DNA of 29,449 nt from CAMTWZ01 sp964412365 (GTDB lineage Bacteria > Bacteroidota > Rhodothermia > Balneolales > HLUCCA01), in the NCBI GenBank assembly GCA_964412365.1, contig CAYPOI010000029.1:1-29449 (forward strand). Direction: 5' to 3'. The position numbers were made by a program, and so were the translations under genes. Positions 1 through 6,960 of the stretch are shown here, one piece after another (positions within the stretch are counted from its first letter, which is position 1; each line of letters starts with the position of its first letter). The notes under the pieces are model-generated. The model was not told the origin of the DNA, searched no databases, and saw only the letters and a list, made by a program, of their open reading frames with translations.

Positions 1-85
1 GGAAATATAGTTAGTATAATTACCCGAGTGGTATCGAATTAGGGGAGCATCACAGGGTTTATCCCCACCTCTTAACGCTCTTCTC

Positions 86-196
86 TCTTCCCGAGGTGGC
101 GCTAAATTTTTTAACTCAAAGGTGGGGCTAAAGCCCCACCCCTAAAAGAAAGTGCTATTCCATATTTCTTCCCGAGGTGGGGCTTCAGCCCCACCT
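86..196. repeat. REP-like palindromic repeats in a non-coding leader
   Basis: Bases 1-295 hold no convincing gene. Two GC-rich palindromes stand out: 121-140 (GGTGGGGCT, 2-base loop, AGCCCCACC) and 175-196 (AGGTGGGGCT, loop TC, AGCCCCACCT). A flanking unit TCTTCCCGAGGTGG..CT occurs twice, at 86-103 and 167-184, with one mismatch over 18 bases. A degenerate half copy (TCCCCACCT) lies near 61-70. Short, perfectly paired, clustered hairpins of this type resemble REP/BIME elements, which in other bacteria are mobilised by REP-associated tyrosine transposases; no such transposase gene is in the window. They lack a following T-run, so they are poor terminators. The remainder of the leader (197-295) is AT-richer and must carry the promoter of the next gene, but I see no clear one. 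Confidence 0.7.
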
Positions 197-295
197 ATTC
201 ACGTATACACAGCTTATACAGTACGCTTACTTGACTACCATTTTCATATATCTTCCACCGACACCCCCCATGATTTTGAAGATTATACACTCCAC

Positions 296-1432
296 ATGAG
301 AATCATACGATCATTCCTTTTCCTATCCATGTTATGGCTGCTTGCCTGTCAGGACACCCATCAACATTTCCACCCGGGAGACATATGGGAGGATGATCAA
401 GGCACCCATATCAATGCGCATGGAGGTGGATTTTTGATCCATGACGATACCTACTATTGGTTTGGAGAACATAAGATCGAAGGTTCAGAAGGCAATAAGG
501 CACATGTTGGTGTGGGAGTGTATTCGTCAAAAAACCTGACCAACTGGAAAAATGAAGGTATCGCCCTAGCAGTTCATGACGATCCAAATTCACTTTTGGT
601 AAAAGGCTGCATCATCGAAAGACCCAAAGTGATTTATAACGAAACGACAAAGAAATTTGTGATGTGGTTCCACCACGAACTCAAGGGCAGAGGCTATGAA
701 GCCGCGTTGACGGGTCTTGCTGTAAGTGATCATGTCACAGGACCATATACCTACATCAAAAGTGTCAATCCACATGCCGGTATTTGGCCAACCAATTATC
801 CAGATAGTCTTAAATCGCTGCCTGTAGATATAAACAGTTATGTACGCCCATCCTCGGAATGGAATGAAGCCGTAAGGCTAGGTTTGTTTCTAAGAAGAGA
901 CTTTGAAAGAGGTCAGATGGCAAGAGATATGACGCTCTTTGTCGATGATGACGGGAAAGCCTACCATGTTCATTCCTCTGAAAACAATCAGACATTGCAT
1001 ATCGCAGAGTTGACGGATGATTACATGGATTTCTCCGGAAACTACACGAGAGTGCTTCCTGGAGAACAAAATGAAGCCCCTGCGATCTTCAAAAAGGACG
1101 GAACGTATTACATGTTTTCTTCATGGTTAACCGGTTGGAAACCAAATCCAGGAAAGTCGGCTGTGGCGGATCATCCGATGGGACCATGGACTCCTTTGGG
1201 GAATATGGTTCGTGGAACCGAAGATGAAATGAACACCACATTCTGGTCACAGAGCACGGCAGTGATCCCTGTCATTGGAAAAGAACATGCGTTTATCTAT
1301 GTGGGTGACAGGTGGACGCCTGAAAACGCCATCGACGGTCGATATATCTTCTTACCTGTTGAATTTGAAGGTGAAAAACCAATCATCAGATGGATGGATG
1401 AATGGAATTTGTCCTTTTTTGATAAAAAATAA
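296..1432 (+). CDS. Glycoside hydrolase family 43 lipoprotein (exo-beta-1,3-galactanase-like)
   Basis: A secreted glycosidase of 378 residues. The ORF stays open back to 152, but the ATG at 296 begins a classical lipoprotein signal (MRIIRSFLFL...WLLACQ; lipidated Cys18), and the upstream codons run through the palindromic repeats. It is a single five-bladed propeller. Landmarks are HGGGFL and YYWFGE near residues 42-57, IIERPK with Glu109, RDMTLFVDDDG (211-220), NEAPAIFK with Glu260, and FWSQST with Gln319. The Glu/Glu/Gln trio and its spacing match what is described for GH43 subfamily 24 exo-beta-1,3-galactanases, where a Gln replaces the usual base Asp. A segment at about 155-205 is longer than I recall for fungal members. 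The likely role is trimming arabinogalactan-type side chains at the cell surface; subfamily 34 is an alternative. It stands alone with no SusC/SusD pair nearby, and is AT-richer than its neighbours by eye. Confidence 0.88.
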   Translation: MRIIRSFLFLSMLWLLACQDTHQHFHPGDIWEDDQGTHINAHGGGFLIHDDTYYWFGEHKIEGSEGNKAHVGVGVYSSKNLTNWKNEGIALAVHDDPNSLLVKGCIIERPKVIYNETTKKFVMWFHHELKGRGYEAALTGLAVSDHVTGPYTYIKSVNPHAGIWPTNYPDSLKSLPVDINSYVRPSSEWNEAVRLGLFLRRDFERGQMARDMTLFVDDDGKAYHVHSSENNQTLHIAELTDDYMDFSGNYTRVLPGEQNEAPAIFKKDGTYYMFSSWLTGWKPNPGKSAVADHPMGPWTPLGNMVRGTEDEMNTTFWSQSTAVIPVIGKEHAFIYVGDRWTPENAIDGRYIFLPVEFEGEKPIIRWMDEWNLSFFDKK

Positions 1433-1433
1433 A

Positions 1434-1469
1434 AAAAAGCCCGCTGATCTTCCGATCAACGGGCTTTTT
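1434..1469. terminator. Bidirectional rho-independent terminator
   Basis: A GC-rich stem GCCCG (1439-1443) pairs with CGGGC (1460-1464), continues through TGATC/GATCA with one mismatch, and closes on a TTCC loop (1450-1453). It is preceded by a long A-run and followed by TTTTT, so it can stop transcription both from the GH43 gene (+) and from the receiver gene (-), whose stop codon is 41 bases away. Confidence 0.9.
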
Positions 1470-1510
1470 ATGTGACTATGACGATTGCAGTACGGTCTCT
1501 CTTCAATTTT

Positions 1511-1885
1511 CTATAGGAACGATGAAACTGAATAAATAGAGTGAATGATGGGATGGATGTCCGAAAGGTGTTCTTTCGAGACGAATCCTTTCACCGACAT
1601 GGCTTCGGCTTTCAGACGGATCGACGGCGAGTCGAAACTGGTCACCATCACCACATTCGCGTTCGCATCGATCGACCGTATGCGCTTGGTGGCGTCGAAC
1701 CCATTCATCTGCTTGAGCTGTACGTCCATCAGCACGCAATCGGGTTTCTTTAGTGCGTATTGCACCACCGCGTCTTCCCCGCTCTCACATTCGATGAACT
1801 CGAATGGAGTTTGCGTTGTCGACGAAACAACGGTTTTCATCACCCGCCTCATGGCGGCATGATCATCGACGATCATAATTTTCAT
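1511..1885 (-). CDS. Stand-alone receiver domain protein (CheY-like)
   Basis: 124 residues consisting only of a response-regulator receiver domain. Acidic pocket D7/D8, phospho-acceptor D54 (in VLMD), conserved T82 (in MVTSF) and K104 (in GFVSKE) are all present, so it should be phosphorylated. There is no output domain after residue 120. It lies 132 bases downstream of a NarL-type regulator and its histidine kinase on the same strand, which makes it a likely second target of that kinase: a phosphate sink, a diguanylate- or protein-binding adaptor, or an allosteric partner. A candidate promoter with an internal palindrome precedes it, so it can probably be made separately from the kinase operon. 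The partner it acts on cannot be read from sequence. Confidence 0.88.
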   Translation of the reverse strand: MKIMIVDDHAAMRRVMKTVVSSTTQTPFEFIECESGEDAVVQYALKKPDCVLMDVQLKQMNGFDATKRIRSIDANANVVMVTSFDSPSIRLKAEAMSVKGFVSKEHLSDIHPIIHSIYSVSSFL

Positions 1886-1970
1886 TGATTGATGCTTCCG
1901 GATTGCAAGGTGACACGAACGACATCTTTCGATGCAAACGGAAGATTCAACTCAATAAGACGACCTACAA

Positions 1971-2013
1971 TGAGCAGGTATGCTCATTTTACTGGGTACT
2001 TGTACCCAGACAA
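1971..2013 (-). promoter_or_regulatory. Candidate promoter with operator palindromes for the receiver gene
   Basis: Read on the minus strand there is a -35-like TTGTCT (2013-2008), a 16-base spacer, and a -10-like TAAAAT (1991-1986). The spacer is almost exactly occupied by a perfect inverted repeat with 8-base arms, CTGGGTAC-TT-GTACCCAG (1992-2009, plus strand). A second inverted repeat, TGAGCA-GGTA-TGCTCA (1971-1986), covers the expected transcription start. Dyads of this size in these positions are typical operator sites for dimeric regulators. There is no T-run after either on the minus strand, so termination of the upstream regulator gene is less likely. Promoter assignment is inference. 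Confidence 0.45.
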
Positions 2014-2017
2014 ACGT

Positions 2018-2659
2018 CTACTTCTTATTTTCGAGGGCGTATTTCAACAAGGCATGAGAACCGTTCAGCCCCAATTTGGAGCAAATGTTGTTGCGATGGT
2101 TCTGCACGGTTTTCACACTTATATGTAGAGATTCAGCGATTTCTTGACTCGTCTTCATCTCGGCCAACTGATTCAACACGGTCAGTTCGGCCGAGGTCAG
2201 TTGGTCTAATGCGCCGGATGCAGCCTTCGTTTGGGTATTCGTGTTCCGACGCATTAGAAAATCAGAAATGGCCGGACTCAAATAATACCGCCCATCCATG
2301 ACGGCTTTTAGAGAATTCAGAATTTCGGTTACGGTGTTCTCTTTCAACACATATCCTTTCACACCGATATCCATCGCTTTGTTGAACATCGATTCATCTT
2401 TGAACATGGTCAGGAAGATGATTTTGACGGACAGCCGCTCTTCACGCACCTTTTTCGCAATATCGTATCCCGACATCCCCGGCATTTCGATGTCCAATAT
2501 GGCTACATCCAGTTTTTTCTCGCGGATCATGCGCAATGCATCCATCCCGTTCCCGGCCTCGATCACATGATAGGGTGTGTTCGATTGCAAGACCGTCCGG
2601 AGCCCACCGCGGATGAGTTCGTGGTCGTCGGCGATCAGGATAGTCACAGGTTTAGCCAT
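2018..2659 (-). CDS. NarL/FixJ-family response regulator
   Basis: A 213-residue transcription factor: receiver domain (about 5-120) with D11/D12, phospho-acceptor D56 (AILDIEMPG), T84 and K106, then a LuxR-type helix-turn-helix (about 149-213) containing LTSAELTVLNQLAEMKTSQE and SVKTVQNHRNNICSKLG. The ATG overlaps the stop of the upstream histidine kinase gene by 8 bases, so translation is probably coupled and the pair is almost certainly a cognate two-component system. Full length for the family. The targets are not evident; the palindromes just beyond its stop codon are candidates. Confidence 0.95.
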   Translation of the reverse strand: MAKPVTILIADDHELIRGGLRTVLQSNTPYHVIEAGNGMDALRMIREKKLDVAILDIEMPGMSGYDIAKKVREERLSVKIIFLTMFKDESMFNKAMDIGVKGYVLKENTVTEILNSLKAVMDGRYYLSPAISDFLMRRNTNTQTKAASGALDQLTSAELTVLNQLAEMKTSQEIAESLHISVKTVQNHRNNICSKLGLNGSHALLKYALENKK

Positions 2660-5591
2660 GAGTACTTATCGGTATGTTCAAGGTGATGGTTGTTCCTTCT
2701 TCGAGTGATGATTTGAAATCGATGGTGCCGCCCAAGGTTACCATCCGCTCCCGCATTCCGGTAAGCCCCAATCCAGTGGATGTTTTGTGAGACAACGGGT
2801 TGAATCCGACTCCATCGTCCCACAAAACCGCACGGATTCCAAATTCGTTGCGCTTCACAAATACCGATGCGCTCTCCGCTTTGGAATGCTTTTGGATGTT
2901 GCTGATGCCTTCTTGAATGACCCGATAAAAATGAATCTGACGATCGATGGGGATGAGATCGTCAATATCATCAATATGATAACTGCATTCTAGGTTCGCA
3001 GTTTGGCGTACTTCCTCACACAGGGTGATCAATGAATCGGTGAGCCCGAAACGCTCCAAATGCACCGGGCGTAGGTCATGCGTGATGCTTCTCACATCGC
3101 TGATGGAGCTCATCGCGCTTTGCATGATTTCTGCGAGATGATGGGACGTTTTTTCTTTGTCTGACACGGTGAATTGCGCCATTTCCGCACGATTCTTGAT
3201 GACCAGGATCTGCTGACCCAGGCCGTCATGCAACTCCGCGGCGATGCGGCGACGTTCTTGTTCTTGCGATTCGATCAGTTGTTCGGTGAACCGTTTTTGT
3301 TTCTCTTGTTCAGTCTTGAGTTGGTTCACCCGTGTCGCGTACACGGCTGGTCCCAAGGTCAGCAAAATCACCGCTAAAATCCCTCGGAACCAGGGTGTTT
3401 CCCAAAACGGTGGCACCACGGTGATATCGATCGAAGCTCCGGTTTCATTCCATACCGTTCCGTCTACCGAAGCCGTCACGTTGAAGGTGTAGGTGCCAGA
3501 TGGAAGTCGTGTGAACAAGGCAGACCGTCGGTCTCCTACTTCGATCCATGAGTCGTCCAAGCCTTGCAGTTGGTAGCGGAAGCGGAGTTTGGCCGCATCC
3601 CGGTAGTACAAAGCGGTGTACTCGATTTCCAGATAGGGACTGTTGTATGGCAGTTGGATACTTGATTCCTGCGATAATTCGCGCGAGTCGGAGCGGATGG
3701 ATGTGATGTAAACTGGCGGAATCCGTTCGTTTTCAGCGGCTTCGCGAGTCGATACTATGGCCACTCCCATCACGGTCGGGAAGTACAGGTTTCCGTCGTC
3801 GTCGCGGATCACGTTCGGCTGAAATCCGCCATTCGTCTCGGCGCTGTTCATTCCATCGCGTTTGCTATAGAACTCGGATCTCACGCGTGTGATTTCCTTG
3901 TTATGGAACCGGTTCAGCATGGCACGACTGGTACGGAATATGCCATTGTTGCTGCCCGACCAGAAATCACCGTTCTCGTCTTCAATCAGATGTGAGACGA
4001 TATTGTCGTACAGGCCATGTTCTTTTCGGATGTTGGTCACAACGCCGTTTTCCCATCGGTAGATGCCGCTTCCATAGGTGCCAAACCACATCACACCATC
4101 GGTATCTTCATGAATGGCCCTCACATAGGGTTGGGGGTCGATCGGGATGTCGGTCAACTCATTTCCAGCGATTCGAGTTACGCCTTGCGTGGTGCCGACC
4201 CACATCCGACCCGAGCGGTCTTCATACAGAATGCGAGCATCGGCTGTCGGAAAGGCTCGATACTCGGTGCCATCGTATCTCATCACGCCCATCATGGTTC
4301 CGAACCATAGCGTGCCGGAACGGTCTTCTGTAATGGCATTAACCTCGGTGTAAGGAAATCCGGTATCGGGCTTGAGTTCAACACCTGGTTCACCCAACAC
4401 GTCCATACGATACAGGGTTCTCGATCCAAACCAGTGTCGCCCTTTGGAATCAACAAAAACCGACCACACGCATTGATTGGTGAGAAACTGATTCGCCGCG
4501 AGTGGCCACCCGCGCCCGTTTTTCCACTCATATACGCCACCACAGTTGGTGGCAAAGAGAAATCGTCCGTCTGGGGTGCGGGTTAACGACAGCATTTGTT
4601 CGGTCTGCAAACCCTGATCGCGATCGATCATCGTGATGACGGATTCCCGAAGCTGGAACAGACCCATGTTGGTTGAGCCCAACCACCGATTTCCTTCCGT
4701 ATCCTCGAGGACGCTCACGACGTCGACATCATCATACCCGACAATGGGATCATAGTCTTCGAACGACGTTCCGTTGTACAACGACATCCCGTAGAAATTC
4801 AGAGCCCAGAGTTGCTGCTTCCGGTCGACATGCAATTTCCAAATGAAGCTGGAGTGTTCCCTTTCGGTGATTCCAACCGACTGCACGTCTCCATTCTGAT
4901 ACCTGATAATGCCTTTGCCACTGGTTCCGATGTACACGATTCCTGACCCGGTAGGATGTTCCACCGCATCGATGATATCGCTTGTCGTGCCGCCAAAATC
5001 CTGAATGAGTACGATCCGACGTCCATACGTTCGCAGCAGTTTATCCGAATACCCGATCCATAATCCATTCGGATTGGACATCGCGGTTTCCGCCAAGGCT
5101 TTCCCGAATTCAACCTCCATTGGGATGAACTCGTCCTCTATGAGCAGGTATATGGTTTCATAGATGGATACCCAGACAAATCCTTCCACATCTTGCCTAA
5201 CAACCATAGCGGTTGGCGAGTTGGCGATCTTGTCGAATTCATAAATCCGGCAATCCCCATCCAAAAATCGAAGCAATCCATCTTCTGTCGACACCCATAG
5301 CCGCGCCTCGCTGTCTTCAAATAACCGAAGGATTCGATCGGTACGCATGCATTCGGTGTTGAACCGGTCGTACGTCGTGAAATTGACCCCATCAAACCGG
5401 ACCAATCCACCGAATGTGGCCAACCAGATGTAGCCGTCGCGGGTTTGAAGGATATCGTTCACTGAGCTCTGGGGCAGGCCGTGTTCCATGCCCCATGCCG
5501 TCACAACATACGGTCGTTGCATCGCTCGCTGTGCCCAAGCAGTCGGAATAACGAGCAGCAAATAAAGGGTGATGTAGAGAAGGTGCTTCAC
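2652..5591 (-). CDS. Two-component sensor histidine kinase with double beta-propeller sensor
   Basis: 979 residues. Signal peptide (ending AWAQ, about residue 21), then about fourteen Reg_prop-type blades recognisable by repeated LWxGT/WFGT..G..R..G motifs (about 45-640), enough for two seven-bladed propellers. A Y_Y_Y domain follows (about 647-728), one transmembrane helix (about 737-756), a short coiled coil, HisKA_3 with the phospho-accepting His788 in ELHDGLGQ, and a HATPase with N-box (QEGISNIQKH) and G-boxes (DDGVGF, GLGLTGM). The periplasmic part therefore reads an extracellular or envelope ligand and the NarL-type partner is encoded immediately downstream. Unlike the hybrid systems of Bacteroides that control polysaccharide loci, this kinase has no fused regulator. 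It follows the serine hydrolase gene with a 21-base gap, suggesting one transcript. Confidence 0.94.
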   Translation of the reverse strand: MKHLLYITLYLLLVIPTAWAQRAMQRPYVVTAWGMEHGLPQSSVNDILQTRDGYIWLATFGGLVRFDGVNFTTYDRFNTECMRTDRILRLFEDSEARLWVSTEDGLLRFLDGDCRIYEFDKIANSPTAMVVRQDVEGFVWVSIYETIYLLIEDEFIPMEVEFGKALAETAMSNPNGLWIGYSDKLLRTYGRRIVLIQDFGGTTSDIIDAVEHPTGSGIVYIGTSGKGIIRYQNGDVQSVGITEREHSSFIWKLHVDRKQQLWALNFYGMSLYNGTSFEDYDPIVGYDDVDVVSVLEDTEGNRWLGSTNMGLFQLRESVITMIDRDQGLQTEQMLSLTRTPDGRFLFATNCGGVYEWKNGRGWPLAANQFLTNQCVWSVFVDSKGRHWFGSRTLYRMDVLGEPGVELKPDTGFPYTEVNAITEDRSGTLWFGTMMGVMRYDGTEYRAFPTADARILYEDRSGRMWVGTTQGVTRIAGNELTDIPIDPQPYVRAIHEDTDGVMWFGTYGSGIYRWENGVVTNIRKEHGLYDNIVSHLIEDENGDFWSGSNNGIFRTSRAMLNRFHNKEITRVRSEFYSKRDGMNSAETNGGFQPNVIRDDDGNLYFPTVMGVAIVSTREAAENERIPPVYITSIRSDSRELSQESSIQLPYNSPYLEIEYTALYYRDAAKLRFRYQLQGLDDSWIEVGDRRSALFTRLPSGTYTFNVTASVDGTVWNETGASIDITVVPPFWETPWFRGILAVILLTLGPAVYATRVNQLKTEQEKQKRFTEQLIESQEQERRRIAAELHDGLGQQILVIKNRAEMAQFTVSDKEKTSHHLAEIMQSAMSSISDVRSITHDLRPVHLERFGLTDSLITLCEEVRQTANLECSYHIDDIDDLIPIDRQIHFYRVIQEGISNIQKHSKAESASVFVKRNEFGIRAVLWDDGVGFNPLSHKTSTGLGLTGMRERMVTLGGTIDFKSSLEEGTTITLNIPISTHG

Positions 5592-5612
5592 AAACGGAAC
5601 GTACGAACTTCC

Positions 5613-6581
5613 TCAATGATGTTCGATCAAATAAGGCACAATTGCCTCATCCATCACCGAATAAATGATGTCGTTGGCGCCACGACCACGTGAATCGGGG
5701 TTTCCGGTGATTACGACCACCGCATTCAAGGATGGAATCACGAACACGTATTGTCCGCCATACCCCCATGCGAACCAGGCTTGATGTCCCCCGAATGTAT
5801 TGTTCCACCACAGATACCCATAATTGTGTCCGCGGGGATTATAGCTGATGGCCTCGAACCGGGTTTGAACCGATTCCACGACCCATTCTTTGGGTACCAC
5901 TTGTAAACTATCGTATAGCCCCGCATCCAAATACATCCGTCCGAATGCCAGAAGTCCGGCCGGACTCAGCGACATGTTATTTCCTCCGAAATAGATGCCT
6001 TTCGGATCTCGGTCCCATCCGCCGATCCTCACTCCAAGCGGTGTGAACAGATACCGTTGCGCATAGGCCATGGTCGACATCCCCGTCGCGGCGGTCAAAA
6101 CCGCAGACAGGATGTGGGTGTCGCCGGTGCTGTAACTCATGCGGGTTCCGGGTTCGCTGACCAACCTGCGGTCCAAGGCCGCTTTCACCCAATCGCGATT
6201 TTTCACCCAAGCGCCGTAGCTGCCGAAACTGGTGGATGCGAGTCCACTCGACATTGTGAGCAGGTGTCGGATGGTGATATCGCGCTTGGCTTCGGGTTGC
6301 AGCGAATCGACGTATTCCGGTAGATAGAGGCGGATGGGATCATCCACACTACCGATGTGTCCTTGCTCGATCGCGATGCCGACCAACGCCGATAACACGG
6401 TTTTCGAGGCGGATTTGATATTCTGTGGACGGTTCCGACCATGTCCTCTCCAATAGCGTTCCTGCTTGAGCTCACCGTTCTGATAGACCATGAACCCCGA
6501 TACACCCGGAATGGTGGCGACGGATTGGATCAACGAATCGGTTGGTGAGCTTAGAAAAAGCCATACAATCAAAAATGCCAT
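5613..6581 (-). CDS. Secreted serine hydrolase of the beta-lactamase/class C family
   Basis: 322 residues with an N-terminal hydrophobic export signal (MAFLIVWLFLSS). The SxxK motif is S57-A-S-K60; the second motif is Y150-S-T instead of the usual Y-x-N; a GYGGQ segment around 275 stands where the third motif (HxG/KTG) usually is. The fold also covers esterases, peptidases and penicillin-binding-like proteins, so antibiotic hydrolysis should not be assumed; with Thr replacing Asn in the second motif, an esterase or amidase-type role is at least as likely. An AGGA sequence sits just before the ATG. The gene is first in line before the propeller kinase (21-base gap), so it may shape or report the ligand that the kinase senses. 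Confidence 0.88.
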   Translation of the reverse strand: MAFLIVWLFLSSPTDSLIQSVATIPGVSGFMVYQNGELKQERYWRGHGRNRPQNIKSASKTVLSALVGIAIEQGHIGSVDDPIRLYLPEYVDSLQPEAKRDITIRHLLTMSSGLASTSFGSYGAWVKNRDWVKAALDRRLVSEPGTRMSYSTGDTHILSAVLTAATGMSTMAYAQRYLFTPLGVRIGGWDRDPKGIYFGGNNMSLSPAGLLAFGRMYLDAGLYDSLQVVPKEWVVESVQTRFEAISYNPRGHNYGYLWWNNTFGGHQAWFAWGYGGQYVFVIPSLNAVVVITGNPDSRGRGANDIIYSVMDEAIVPYLIEHH

Positions 6582-6607
6582 ATTTTCCTACGAGTCCCTT
6601 TTTTACA

Positions 6608-6635
6608 ACAATACGGAAAATCATTTGTTCGTCAG
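6608..6635 (-). promoter_or_regulatory. Weak candidate promoter for the serine hydrolase/kinase operon
   Basis: On the minus strand CTGACG (6635-6630) and TATTGT (6613-6608) are 16 bases apart, each matching four of six sigma70 consensus positions, 27 bases before the start codon. The region between the divergent starts at 6581 and 6661 is only 79 bases, so a promoter must lie about here, but the match is weak. Confidence 0.25.
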
Positions 6636-6660
6636 CCCCGACCCCAATTTTCTTCATGAA

Positions 6661-6876
6661 ATGGTCTTCGCCAAGATGCCATTCGGTCGGTATGAGGGGC
6701 AGTATGTAACGAATCTTCCTGTGCATTATTTAGAGTGGTTTTCACGGGAAGGATTCCCGAAAGGGACCTTGGGCCAGTACCTGTCGACCATGTACGAAAT
6801 CAAAACGAACGGGCTGGACGACATCCTTAAACCATTGGTCCAAGCACGCAACGCATCGCATTGCAATCGCCGATAA
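6661..6876 (+). CDS. Small DUF3820-family protein
   Basis: 71 residues. The body KMPFGRYEGQYVTNLP, YLEWFSREGFPKG and YEIKTNGLDDILKPL matches the conserved pattern of DUF3820, a short cytosolic family of unknown mechanism once described as quorum-sensing-regulated. The reading frame is open back to 6490, but that upstream part overlaps the divergent serine hydrolase start and shows no family similarity, so I place the start at the ATG at 6661 (MVFAKMPFG); the Met at 6676 is an alternative. No strong Shine-Dalgarno is visible. An AAAAGCGCTTTT palindrome lies 9 bases past the stop. A nucleic-acid role is sometimes suggested for the family but cannot be shown here. Confidence 0.8.
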   Translation: MVFAKMPFGRYEGQYVTNLPVHYLEWFSREGFPKGTLGQYLSTMYEIKTNGLDDILKPLVQARNASHCNRR

Positions 6877-6960
6877 TTCGTCCGAAAAGCGCTTTTATTT
6901 CGTACATTGCGCGTGGTCTAGCGGCACACTAACCACACTTTGATCGCACGGAGGTTTTGT

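Noticed and set aside
152..295. Upstream extension of the GH43 gene
   Set aside because: It would read through the palindromic repeats and bury the lipoprotein signal; the ATG at 296 begins a proper lipobox signal.
6490..6660. Longer start for the DUF3820 protein
   Set aside because: The added part is antisense to the start of the serine hydrolase and has no similarity to the family.
6885..6896. AAAAGCGCTTTT palindrome as terminator
   Set aside because: It has no loop, so it cannot fold as a normal hairpin; only a weak dyad remains.
6905..6950. Possible tRNA-like segment before the peroxidase gene
   Set aside because: The GTGGTCTAGCGG stretch resembles a D-arm by chance, but no acceptor stem, anticodon arm or T-loop (GGTTCGA) can be paired around it.
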